Below are positions 56,189 through 64,000 of a stretch of DNA of 64,000 nt, one piece after another. Origin of the DNA: Pseudomonas gingeri (GTDB lineage: Bacteria; Pseudomonadota; Gammaproteobacteria; Pseudomonadales; Pseudomonadaceae); assembly GCF_013385425.1 (NCBI RefSeq), contig NZ_JACAQA010000001.1, forward strand, positions 60,739 to 124,738. The letters run 5' to 3'. Positions within the stretch are counted from its first letter, which is position 1. The number at the start of each line of letters is the position of its first letter. Below the pieces are notes generated by a model. It saw nothing but the letters and a program-made list of their open reading frames with translations. It ran no database searches and was not told the origin of the DNA. Position numbers and translations under genes: made by a program.

Positions 56189-56402
56189 AGAGGTTTCCGC
56201 AGGTTGTTGAGATTCTCAGCGATATCTCTGCCAATTGTCTTGAACACCTAAGCTGAAGCGCTTCCACCCTCACAGCGCTAAGGTCTCCGTAGTTTCGACA
56301 TGCGGACCTTCGATTCAATGATATCCAGTACACTTGCCCCATCTTTAGCCTGCCAGCGGAGCGGGCTACCCGAACAGCTGCTCAAGATTTTTTCGAGTAA
56401 AA

Positions 56403-57902
56403 ATGACCCTGATTAAATTAAAAGACCTTGAAGCGCACCTATGGCATGCCGCACACATCATCACCGGCCCCATCGACGCCTCCGACTACAAAACCTACAT
56501 ATTCCCGATCCTATTCTTCAAACGGATCTGTGATGTATATGACGAAGAGTTTGAAGAGGTGCTGGCCAAGGTCGGGAGCGCGGAGCTGGCGCGCGAGAAA
56601 ATCTTCCATCGCATCCAGGTTCCTGTTGGCAGCCACTGGGATGACGTGTTCGCCAAGTCCCACGATATAGGCAAGGCACTTAAGGATGCTTTTCTGGGCA
56701 TAGAGCAAGCCAACACCCAGTTACACGGCATCTTCGGCGATGCCAGTTGGACCAATAAAGAGCGCTTGCCGGATGAGCTGCTAGCCACGCTGCTCAACCA
56801 CTTCAACAAAGTCGATCTCGGGGTTGCCAGCGTTCGTAACGACGATATGGGGCGCGCCTACGAATACCTGATCAAGCGTTTTGCCGACAAAGCCAACAAA
56901 AAAGCCGGTGAGTTCTACACCCCGCGCACCATTGTTCGGCTGATGGTCAATATTCTTGACCCCAAAGCGGGTGAAAGCGTTTATGACCCGGCTTGCGGTA
57001 CGGGGGGCATGTTGCTGGAGACCATTCACCACGTTCGAGAAAACGCGGGTGATCCCCGGCTGCTGAAGCTCAAAGGTCAGGAAAAGAACTTGACCACTGA
57101 AGCCATTGCCCGCATGAACCTGTTTCTCCACGGCCAGGAAGACTTTGAGATTGTTCGTGGAGATACCCTGCGTGAGCCCAAGTTTCTGATCTACGACCGG
57201 CTCGAAACCTTTGATTGTGTGATCGCCAATCCACCGTTCAGCCTCAGTGAGTGGGGTCATGAACAATGGGCGGCGGACGCCTACAGCCGCAACAGTCACG
57301 GCCTGGCCCCGAAAACCAACGGTGACTTTGCCTGGGTACAGCACATGTTCGCCTCCCTCAATGCCGATGGGCGAATGGCGGTTGTGCTGCCCCATGGCGT
57401 GCTGTTCCGCAGTGCGGCAGAGGGCCGAATCCGCACCAGCCTGCTCCAAGAAAACCACATCGAAGCCATTATCGGCGTAGCGCCCAACCTGTTTTACGGT
57501 ACCGCTATCCCGGCTTGCATCCTGTTGCTGCGCAAGCAGCGCCCTTATGAGCATCGTGACCATGTACTTATCATCAATGCCGAGGAGATTTTCACCAAAG
57601 GCCGCGCGCAAAACACCTTGAGCAATGCCCAGGCGGATCAGATTTACCAGATCTACCTAGAGCAGTATCAGCAAGGCCCCTCTGCGATAGCATTGGAAGG
57701 CGTAGCGCGCTGGGTGCCGCTAGGTGAAATTGCCGAAAACGACTTCAACCTGAACATTGCCCGCTATGTGCAAAAGCCACTGGAAGAAGAAACCATCACC
57801 GTCGAAGAGGCGCTGAAAGACTTTCAGCAGAAACTGGCCGCATTGGAGCAGGCCGAGCAGGAGCTGGAAGAACTGCTGATCAAGGAAGGGTTTGAGCTAT
57901 GA
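56403..57902 (+). CDS. hsdM: type I restriction-modification methyltransferase subunit, first copy (HsdM1)
   Basis: 499-aa N6-adenine methyltransferase subunit. N-terminal HsdM domain (LEAHLWHAAHIITGPIDASD, YIFPILFFKRICDVYDEEF), then SAM motif I DPACGTGGMLLE at about residue 194 and catalytic motif IV NPPF at about 275. C-terminal coiled coil (QQKLAALEQAEQELEELLIK) for HsdS contact. It transfers methyl from SAM to adenine with HsdS giving specificity. ATGA overlap to the 59-aa ORF. Clearly intact, and different from the second hsdM downstream. Confidence 0.95.
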   Translation: MTLIKLKDLEAHLWHAAHIITGPIDASDYKTYIFPILFFKRICDVYDEEFEEVLAKVGSAELAREKIFHRIQVPVGSHWDDVFAKSHDIGKALKDAFLGIEQANTQLHGIFGDASWTNKERLPDELLATLLNHFNKVDLGVASVRNDDMGRAYEYLIKRFADKANKKAGEFYTPRTIVRLMVNILDPKAGESVYDPACGTGGMLLETIHHVRENAGDPRLLKLKGQEKNLTTEAIARMNLFLHGQEDFEIVRGDTLREPKFLIYDRLETFDCVIANPPFSLSEWGHEQWAADAYSRNSHGLAPKTNGDFAWVQHMFASLNADGRMAVVLPHGVLFRSAAEGRIRTSLLQENHIEAIIGVAPNLFYGTAIPACILLLRKQRPYEHRDHVLIINAEEIFTKGRAQNTLSNAQADQIYQIYLEQYQQGPSAIALEGVARWVPLGEIAENDFNLNIARYVQKPLEEETITVEEALKDFQQKLAALEQAEQELEELLIKEGFEL

Positions 57903-58078
57903 GCACGGATAGCGCCGACAGCAACACCTCGCAGTTCATCAAGCAACACGCCGGGGCGCAGTACGAGCAGTTTCACCAGCAGCGCCAACATGAAGATGCC
58001 GCCAGCGCAGACAAACGCCTCTCCGACCTGAGCCAGCTTGCTCATCAGCTATCAGACAAGACTCGTAAGAATGATTGA
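57899..58078 (+). CDS. 59-aa protein between the two hsdM genes
   Basis: Small, highly polar, probably helical protein: STDSADSNTSQFIKQHAGAQ, YEQFHQQRQHEDAAS, LSDLSQLAHQLSDKTRKND. No hydrophobic segment, no known domain. Its ATG overlaps the HsdM1 stop (4 bp) and its end overlaps the HsdM2 start by 8 bp, so it is translationally coupled to both. Function unknown; a linker or regulator of the methyltransferase complex, or of restriction, can be imagined but not shown. Confidence 0.65.
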   Translation: MSTDSADSNTSQFIKQHAGAQYEQFHQQRQHEDAASADKRLSDLSQLAHQLSDKTRKND

Positions 58079-59585
58079 GTACCAGAAAAACCAAGCCTCC
58101 CAACTTGGCAAAAAGAAACTCGAAGACCTCCTTTGGGGAGCGGCCGAGTTTCTGCGCGGGCAGATCGACGCCTCCGACTACAAGCAGTACATCTTCCCGC
58201 TACTATTCTATAAACGCCTGTCCGACGTTTACCTGGAAGAGTATGTCGAGGCAATGGAAGTCAACGAGGGCGATGCCGACTATGCCGTCATGCCCATGTT
58301 TCACCGCTTCCATATTCCCCTGGAGGCGCGCTGGGAAAAGGTACGCCATACCAGCAAGAACATCGGCGAAGCCATCCAGAATGCCCTGCGTCTGATCGAG
58401 ACCCACAATGAACGCCTGCACGGCGTATTCGGCGATGCCCAGTGGACCAACAAAGAGCGTCTACCCGACCACCTGCTGGCCGACTTGATTCAGCACTTCA
58501 GCAAGATCCCTCTGGGCATCAAGTCGGTGGCCCAGGACGACCTGGGCGAAGCGTATGAATACCTGATCAAGAAGTTCGCCGACGACTCTGGCCACACCGC
58601 CGCCGAGTTCTACACCAATCGCACCGTGGTGCACCTGATGACCCGCATCATGGGTCTCAAACCCGGTGAAACCGCCTATGACCCCACCTGCGGCACCGGC
58701 GGTATGCTGCTTAATGCGGTGATGGACCTGCGGGACGAAGGTCAGGAATGGCGCAGCGTCAAACTCTATGGCCAGGAAGTGAACATGCTCACCTCTGCCA
58801 TCGCCCGTATGAACATGTTCCTGCACGAGATCGAAGAGTTCGAGGTGTTGCGCGGCGACACCCTGGCCGAGCCAAAATTTATCGAGGGTGACCAGCTCAA
58901 GCAGTTCGACGTGATCTTCGCTAACCCGCCGTACTCCATCAAAAAATGGAACCGTGACAAGTTCACCGCCGACCCCTATGGCCGCAACCTATACGGCGTG
59001 CCACCGCAGGGTTGCGCCGACTACGGCTTTTACACCCATATCATCAAAAGCCTGAAGCCCGACACCGGCCGCGCCGCCATGCTCTGGCCCCACGGTGTGC
59101 TGTTCCGTGACTCGGAACAGGCCATCCGTAAGCAGGTGATCGAGTCGGACATTATCGAAGCAGTGATCGGCCTGGGTCCTAATCTGTTCTATAACTCGTC
59201 GATGGAATCCTGTGTGGTGGTGCTTAACTGCAACAAGCCCGTTGAGCGCAAAGACAAGATCCTGTTCATCAATGGTATCAAACATGTCACCCGCGAGCGG
59301 GCCCATAGCTGGCTTTCGGATGATGACCTGGCTGTGCTGGCCGGAGTTTACTTTACCCCTAGCAAGCAGCCTGCCATTAGCGCGTTAGTGGATATCGAGA
59401 CAATTCGCGAGAATCAGCACAATCTATCGATTCCGCTATATGTACAGAGTATCAATGACGGGGAAGTGCATGATGTTGAACATGCAATTGAGGCTTGGAA
59501 AATCAGCCGTTTACAGATAAATAAGCAGGTTAATAAATTGTTCAAGAGCCTCAAAGAGTTTGGCTATGAGGTGGGTAAGAGATGA
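58071..59585 (+). CDS. hsdM: type I restriction-modification methyltransferase subunit, second copy (HsdM2)
   Basis: 504-aa second methyltransferase subunit. The same architecture as HsdM1: LEDLLWGAAEFLRGQIDASD, YIFPLLFYKRLSDVYLEEY, motif I DPTCGTGGMLLN at about residue 204, motif IV NPPY at about 285. It is clearly diverged from HsdM1, with matching order of motifs, so both seem catalytically complete. ATG at 58071 is chosen because it lies in the 59-aa ORF and starts the homologous region; an in-frame upstream codon at 58038 is less likely. Confidence 0.95.
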   Translation: MIEYQKNQASQLGKKKLEDLLWGAAEFLRGQIDASDYKQYIFPLLFYKRLSDVYLEEYVEAMEVNEGDADYAVMPMFHRFHIPLEARWEKVRHTSKNIGEAIQNALRLIETHNERLHGVFGDAQWTNKERLPDHLLADLIQHFSKIPLGIKSVAQDDLGEAYEYLIKKFADDSGHTAAEFYTNRTVVHLMTRIMGLKPGETAYDPTCGTGGMLLNAVMDLRDEGQEWRSVKLYGQEVNMLTSAIARMNMFLHEIEEFEVLRGDTLAEPKFIEGDQLKQFDVIFANPPYSIKKWNRDKFTADPYGRNLYGVPPQGCADYGFYTHIIKSLKPDTGRAAMLWPHGVLFRDSEQAIRKQVIESDIIEAVIGLGPNLFYNSSMESCVVVLNCNKPVERKDKILFINGIKHVTRERAHSWLSDDDLAVLAGVYFTPSKQPAISALVDIETIRENQHNLSIPLYVQSINDGEVHDVEHAIEAWKISRLQINKQVNKLFKSLKEFGYEVGKR

Positions 59586-60760
59586 AAAGTAAACAGGCAT
59601 CTGTTGAGTGCATAAAGGTACGGTTTGGTGATGTCGCTAGGCAGCGTAAAAAAAACGTTGATAGAGAAAATAATCCATTTGAAAAGTATGTAGAAGGGGG
59701 GCACATAGCGTCGGAGGACTTGCGGGTCAAGTGTTTTGGTGTTTTTTCTGAAGCTTATGTTGGTCCAGCTTTCCATAGGATTTTTGAACGAGGCGATATT
59801 CTGTATGGCTCTCGCAGGACATATTTAAAGAAAGTTGCAGTTGCAGACTTTGATGGCATAACAGCTAATACCACCTTTGTTGTAGAGGCAAAGAATGCAG
59901 ATCTGTTTTGTGGGGAGTTACTTCCGTACTTAATGCTGAGCGAGGGCTTTACCAATCATTCAGTGCTGAACTCTAAGGGCTCTACAAATCCATATGTCAA
60001 CTGGTCCGACTTGGAGAAGTACACCTTTACTGTTCCGAATACAAAAAAACAGAAAAATTTATTAAATATTTTCAAACTTTCAGATCAAAACGTTTATGCT
60101 GCCGAAGCTGCCAAGGTTTCTTGTCAGGAGCTCCAAATGGCACTCATTTATGAAGCATTTACGAAGAAGGAAGGATGGATAGATTACAGGCTTAGTGATC
60201 TTTGTGAGGTCAAAGGAGGTCGGCAAAGATCTCCAAAATACGAAGCGGGTCTAAATCCTATTAGATATCTACGTCCAGCTAATATAAAAAAAGGGATATT
60301 TCGAGATGATGATGTTAAGGAGATGGATTTTAGTTTAGAAGAGTTGGCCGTTTATTCTCTTGTTCATGGCGATACTCTTCTGGTAGAGGGGGGGGAGGAA
60401 AGTGATGTTGGAGACTCTTTGTTCTGGCGTAACCAAATTGAAGGGCCGGTGGCCTTTCAGAATACTTTGCTTCGTCTCAGAGCTGACGAAAAAAAAATAT
60501 CAAGCAGTTCACTCTACTGGTTGATGGTTTACATGCATAGGTCTGGCCATTTCAGGTCCATTGCTGCCGGTACAAAAATTAAGCATATCGGCAGTAAAAA
60601 AACCTCTGGAATAATAGTTAGTCTCCCGAAAAACCTGGAGTCTATCGACAAGAAAGCAATGCTGCTGAGTGAGATTGATCTTCATATAGCATCTTTGGAT
60701 AAAAAAATTGATCAGGCTAAAAATATGCGAAAACTACTGATCAACAAATTGTTGGGGTGA
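59582..60760 (+). CDS. hsdS: type I restriction-modification specificity subunit HsdS
   Basis: 392-aa S subunit with two target-recognition domains separated by a helical spacer: TRD1 about residues 1-160 (FGDVARQRKKNVDRE, GDILYGSRRTYLKKVAVAD), conserved helix near 165-200 (NVYAAEAAKVSCQELQMALI), TRD2 about 200-350 (LSDLCEVKGGRQRSP), and a second helix at the end (KKIDQAKNMRKLLINKLLG). It decides the bipartite target. Its DNA is much more AT-rich than its neighbours, typical of horizontally swapped hsdS. ATG overlaps the HsdM2 stop. Confidence 0.93.
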   Translation: MKSKQASVECIKVRFGDVARQRKKNVDRENNPFEKYVEGGHIASEDLRVKCFGVFSEAYVGPAFHRIFERGDILYGSRRTYLKKVAVADFDGITANTTFVVEAKNADLFCGELLPYLMLSEGFTNHSVLNSKGSTNPYVNWSDLEKYTFTVPNTKKQKNLLNIFKLSDQNVYAAEAAKVSCQELQMALIYEAFTKKEGWIDYRLSDLCEVKGGRQRSPKYEAGLNPIRYLRPANIKKGIFRDDDVKEMDFSLEELAVYSLVHGDTLLVEGGEESDVGDSLFWRNQIEGPVAFQNTLLRLRADEKKISSSSLYWLMVYMHRSGHFRSIAAGTKIKHIGSKKTSGIIVSLPKNLESIDKKAMLLSEIDLHIASLDKKIDQAKNMRKLLINKLLG

Positions 60761-63700
60761 GTATGTTTAACGAACAAACCGTCACCGAAAATGGAATTGT
60801 CGACCGTTTAAAAAAATTAAGCGGGGTAAAGTGGACTTACTGCCACGGCGAGAACCTGCCAAAGAAGGCGCAGGATATCTTTGTCGATGAATGGTTAAAA
60901 GACGGGTTATGTTCGTTAAACCCGGCTATCGGCCAACAGCCGGATTATGCCGATGAGGTGATCCACAAGTTGCGCGGCGTAATATTGGAGGCACCGCACA
61001 GTGGCCTGGTCCGGGCCAACGAAAATTTCCAGACGTGGCTGCTGGCTGAAAAAACCTTGGCCTTTGGCGAGAATGGTGAACACGTCACGATCAATCTGAT
61101 CGACTTCGACAACCTCGACAACAACAACTTCGTGGTGGCCCAGCAGGTGCACTATGTGGCGGCTGGCGAGGTGTTCTTCGATATCGTGCTGTATGTAAAC
61201 GGCATTCCGCTGGTGGTAGGTGAAGTGAAAAGTGCCACTCGCCCTAGTGTCAGTTGGCAAGACGGTGCCGCTGACTTTATGGGCGGTAAGAAGCACTATT
61301 GGCAACATGTGCAGTCTTTCTTCGTGCCCAACCTGCTGTGCTTCGCTAGTGAGGGCAAAACCTTTGCCTTCGGAGCGATCAATGCTCGGGTCAAGGATTG
61401 GGGCCCCTGGCACCATACTGATCAGCGCGAGGATATTCCTGCTACTCTGGCCTCCGTGCTGGCGAGCGCCGAAGGGCTACTGAACCCGCAAACCCTGCTG
61501 CAACTGCTGGCCTCATTCGCGCTGTTCTCTACGCATAAAACCGGTAAAGACACGCCGCCCAAGCGTATCAAATTGCTGCCGCGTTACCCGCAGTTCGAGA
61601 CGGCCAAACAGATTGTCGAGCGGGTCAAACAGGGTTACCCGAAAAAAGGCCTGATCTGGCACTTCCAGGGTTCAGGTAAATCTCTGCTGATGCTCTACGC
61701 GGCCAAGATGCTGCGTGCCGACAACGACCTGAAAAATCCCACCGTGCTGATCGTGGTCGACCGCCGTGACCTGGACAGCCAGATTAGCGAGACTTTCGGC
61801 GGCGCCGATGTGAAAAACCTGATCAAGGTGCAGAGCTGTAAAAAGCTCGGTGAGCATATCGAACAAGACAGCCGCGGTATCCTTATCACCACCATTTTCA
61901 AGTTCAAAGATGTTGAGATCGATGAGCGCAACCTGGCTGGCCTGAACAATCGCGACAATATCATCGTGTTGGTGGATGAAGCCCACCGCACCCAGGAAGG
62001 CGGCTTGGGCGAGAAGATGCGCTGGGCGCTGCCCAATGCTCACTTCTACGGCCTGACCGGTACTCCGATCTCCGGCATCGAACGCAACACTTTCAAGCTG
62101 TTCGGCGCCAATGAAGACCCCGGCCGCTATATGAACCGCTACAGCTACAAACAGTCGATCCGCGACGGTGCCACTAACCCGGTTAAGTTCGAGCCCCGTT
62201 TGGCCGAATTGCGGGTCGACCGTGAGGCGATCAACGAAGAGTTCGAGCAACTGGTCAAAAACAACAACCTGGACGAGGACGAAAAAGCAGTCCTGTCCAA
62301 ACGCGCCGGTAAGCTGGCCGTTATGCTCAAGGCACCGAAACGCATGGAGGCCATCAGCGCCGACATTGCCGAACACTTCACCAGCCATGTGCAGCCGAAA
62401 AAAATGAAGGCCATGGTGGTGGTCTATGACCGCGATGCCTGCGTTCAGATGTATTACCTACTGGGAAACAAGCTTGGTTTCGGCGCAGTGGAGGTGGTCA
62501 TGAACATCGATCAGGCTCCGGTGAAGGATGAGAACGGCAAGCTCAACAAAGACTGGAACAAGTGGAAGGAAGAGCTCGATCTACCGATCAAGCAAACCGA
62601 CTTTGAGCGCTGGCAGAAATTCGATGATGACGAGCAGGCGCAGAAAAACCTGCTGGAAGCCTATAAAGACCCGAAACAACCCCTGCAGCTGCTGATCGTG
62701 ACCGCCAAGCTGCTTACCGGTTTCGATGCGCCCATTTGCTATTGTATGTACCTGGATAAACCGCTGCGCGACCACACTTTGCTGCAGGCCATGTGCCGCA
62801 CCAATCGTCTGTATGAAGCGGACGGAGTGGCCAAGCGTATGGGCCTGATCATCGACTATCTGGGCGTATTCGAAAACCTTCGCACGGCGCTGGCCTATAA
62901 CCCGGAAGAGATCGACGGGATTGTCGAAGGCATCGAGAAATTCAAGGAGTTGCTGCCAGAGCAGTTGAAGCTGTGTCTGGCCTTCTTCCCGAACGTAGAC
63001 CGCACCCTGACAGGCTTCGACGGCATACTGGCCGCACAGGAATGTTTGCCGGACAATAAAAGCCGCGATGAGTTTGCCGCAGCCTTTGGTGTGCTTGCCA
63101 AACTCTGGTCTGCCATCAATCCCGACCCTTTCCTGACGCCCTACCGCCAGGATTACAAATGGCTGGCGCAAATCTATGAGTCAGTACGCCCGGTTGGTCA
63201 AACGGGCGCGCTGGTCTGGGTCGCGTTAGGGCCCGAGACCATCAAGATGATTCACGAGCACACCGATATCAGTCGCATACGCGATGACATCGATGAGCTG
63301 ATCATGGATGAACACGCGATCTTCACCCTGACCGAGAAAGAGCAGGAGAAACGTGCCCGCCGGCTGGAAATAGACCTGATGGGACGTCTGCGCGGCCATG
63401 GCGAGGCTGTATTCGTCGAGCTGGGCGAGCGCCTGGAGAAACTGCGCCGAGAATATGAAGCCGGCGTAATCAAGGCCATCGATTGGCTCAAGGGCCTACT
63501 GGATGCCGCCAAAGATACGGTGCAGGCCGAGCGTGAAACCGGTGACCCGGTGGTAACGGAGGCAGACAACAAGCAGGCGCTGACCAAACTCTTCCTGGAA
63601 ACCCGCCCGGAAACCACGCCGAAGCTGATTGGTGATGTGGTCGAGCAGATCGACAAAATTGTCAATGCTACTCGCTTTGAGGGCTGGCAAAACTCCAACA

Positions 63701-63813
63701 GTGGCCCACGCGAAATCCAGAAAGCACTGATGCTGACCCTGGCGCAGTTTGGCCTAAGCAAAGACAAAGCCCTGTTTGAGAAGGCATACGCCTATATTGA
63801 AGAGCATTACTAA
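60757..63813 (+). CDS. hsdR: type I restriction endonuclease subunit HsdR
   Basis: 1018-aa motor and nuclease subunit that translocates DNA and cuts at a distance. Endonuclease domain: VLYVNGIPLVVGEVKS, with the PD-ExK residues (ExK at about 156-158). SF2 translocase: Walker A GSGKS at about 306, DEAH in VDEAHRTQEGG at about 407, and LTGTPIS. C-terminal helical domain. GTG at 60757 (overlapping the hsdS stop) or ATG at 60763 is the start. It appears intact, so the restriction system may be active. Confidence 0.96.
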   Translation: MSMFNEQTVTENGIVDRLKKLSGVKWTYCHGENLPKKAQDIFVDEWLKDGLCSLNPAIGQQPDYADEVIHKLRGVILEAPHSGLVRANENFQTWLLAEKTLAFGENGEHVTINLIDFDNLDNNNFVVAQQVHYVAAGEVFFDIVLYVNGIPLVVGEVKSATRPSVSWQDGAADFMGGKKHYWQHVQSFFVPNLLCFASEGKTFAFGAINARVKDWGPWHHTDQREDIPATLASVLASAEGLLNPQTLLQLLASFALFSTHKTGKDTPPKRIKLLPRYPQFETAKQIVERVKQGYPKKGLIWHFQGSGKSLLMLYAAKMLRADNDLKNPTVLIVVDRRDLDSQISETFGGADVKNLIKVQSCKKLGEHIEQDSRGILITTIFKFKDVEIDERNLAGLNNRDNIIVLVDEAHRTQEGGLGEKMRWALPNAHFYGLTGTPISGIERNTFKLFGANEDPGRYMNRYSYKQSIRDGATNPVKFEPRLAELRVDREAINEEFEQLVKNNNLDEDEKAVLSKRAGKLAVMLKAPKRMEAISADIAEHFTSHVQPKKMKAMVVVYDRDACVQMYYLLGNKLGFGAVEVVMNIDQAPVKDENGKLNKDWNKWKEELDLPIKQTDFERWQKFDDDEQAQKNLLEAYKDPKQPLQLLIVTAKLLTGFDAPICYCMYLDKPLRDHTLLQAMCRTNRLYEADGVAKRMGLIIDYLGVFENLRTALAYNPEEIDGIVEGIEKFKELLPEQLKLCLAFFPNVDRTLTGFDGILAAQECLPDNKSRDEFAAAFGVLAKLWSAINPDPFLTPYRQDYKWLAQIYESVRPVGQTGALVWVALGPETIKMIHEHTDISRIRDDIDELIMDEHAIFTLTEKEQEKRARRLEIDLMGRLRGHGEAVFVELGERLEKLRREYEAGVIKAIDWLKGLLDAAKDTVQAERETGDPVVTEADNKQALTKLFLETRPETTPKLIGDVVEQIDKIVNATRFEGWQNSNSGPREIQKALMLTLAQFGLSKDKALFEKAYAYIEEHY

Positions 63814-63906
63814 GTCGATGACGTACCGCCGTGCGATGAAGGTGACATCGGCATGCAACTCCATGGCAACAGGATTTCGTAACTTTCAACTGAAGTTGCC
63901 AGGCAG

Positions 63907-63943
63907 TCGATCCTATGCGTTGCACAGCCACGCATAGGATCGA
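63907..63943. terminator. 14-bp perfect inverted repeat after hsdR
   Basis: TCGATCCTATGCGT (63907-63920) pairs with ACGCATAGGATCGA (63930-63943), 9-nt loop. No T-run follows, so it may be a terminator, a transcript-stabilising stem or a protein site. It is 94 bp after the hsdR stop. The last bases to 64000 show nothing else. Confidence 0.6.
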
Positions 63944-64000
63944 GTCCACTTTCAACGATGCAGGCGATAGGGAAAGAGTGTAAGCGCCCCATAAACCCCA

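Noticed and set aside
56100..56402. tRNA gene or integrase gene at the island border
   Set aside because: No cloverleaf or tyrosine-recombinase motif was found; only short repeats and a terminator-like stem.
41..64000. CRISPR array
   Set aside because: No set of evenly spaced direct repeats with unique spacers was seen; the regular repeats present are the 105-bp and 11-bp coding repeats and REP elements.

Overview
The window looks like chromosome of a fluorescens-group Pseudomonas. Reasons: high-GC coding DNA with strong third-position G/C; many REP/REPIN palindromes of the GTAGGAG...TTGCCCGCGAAG type; a urease-accessory block followed by desT, the order I recall from P. aeruginosa; mmsAB with a divergent LysR gene; PolB; two chemoreceptors; and a cydAB cytochrome bd operon. 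The species call is inference. I saw no rRNA, tRNA or CRISPR array.

Layout. 1-922: AGE-family sugar epimerase/isomerase cut by the left edge. 1178-3586: hupE/ureJ-like, ureG, ureF, ureE (minus strand), then desT, a secreted tandem-repeat protein, an AsmA-family protein and a lipase-like hydrolase. 8.8-9.7 kb: a structured leader with a small gene, and a BrnA-like antitoxin fragment cut by REP DNA. 9.7-13.2 kb: LysR gene and mmsAB for valine catabolism. 13.4-17.4 kb: polB and a chemoreceptor. 18.0-25.3 kb: NCS1 permease, cupin, LysR, TauE exporter, remnants of a glycosyltransferase/oxygenase pair, LysR, SDR epimerase and a glyoxalase-fold protein. 25.5-31.1 kb: HBM-type chemoreceptor, GT39 enzyme and gamma-glutamyltransferase. 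31.3-36.6 kb: DUF1016 nuclease and a five-gene type IV pilin operon ending in a very large PilX-like protein. 36.8-45.2 kb: an atypical NRAMP transporter, acyl-CoA dehydrogenase, acyl-CoA ligase and a divergent two-component system. 45.3-49.7 kb: small membrane genes, then an SDR/Tat-DJ-1/SnoaL operon with a GlxA-type regulator. 49.9-53.5 kb: cydP-cydA-cydB-cydX-ybgE with an Anr-like site in front and a strong terminator behind.

53.4-64.0 kb is the accessory part. Between the cyd terminator and the restriction genes lie three gene fragments: a NEL/DUF6543-type toxin piece, a GH8 glycosidase piece, and an ATP-binding regulator that is 5'-truncated and frameshifted at an 11-bp tandem repeat. 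Then comes a compact type I restriction-modification operon of unusual make-up: hsdM1, a 59-aa ORF, a second divergent hsdM, hsdS and hsdR, each overlapping the next by a few bases. Two complete methyltransferase subunits of different sequence in one hsd operon, with an unknown small protein between them, is the most system-like novelty here. Next in interest are the pilin operon with its adhesin-sized PilX-like tip candidate and the 11-bp repeat that could switch a reading frame.
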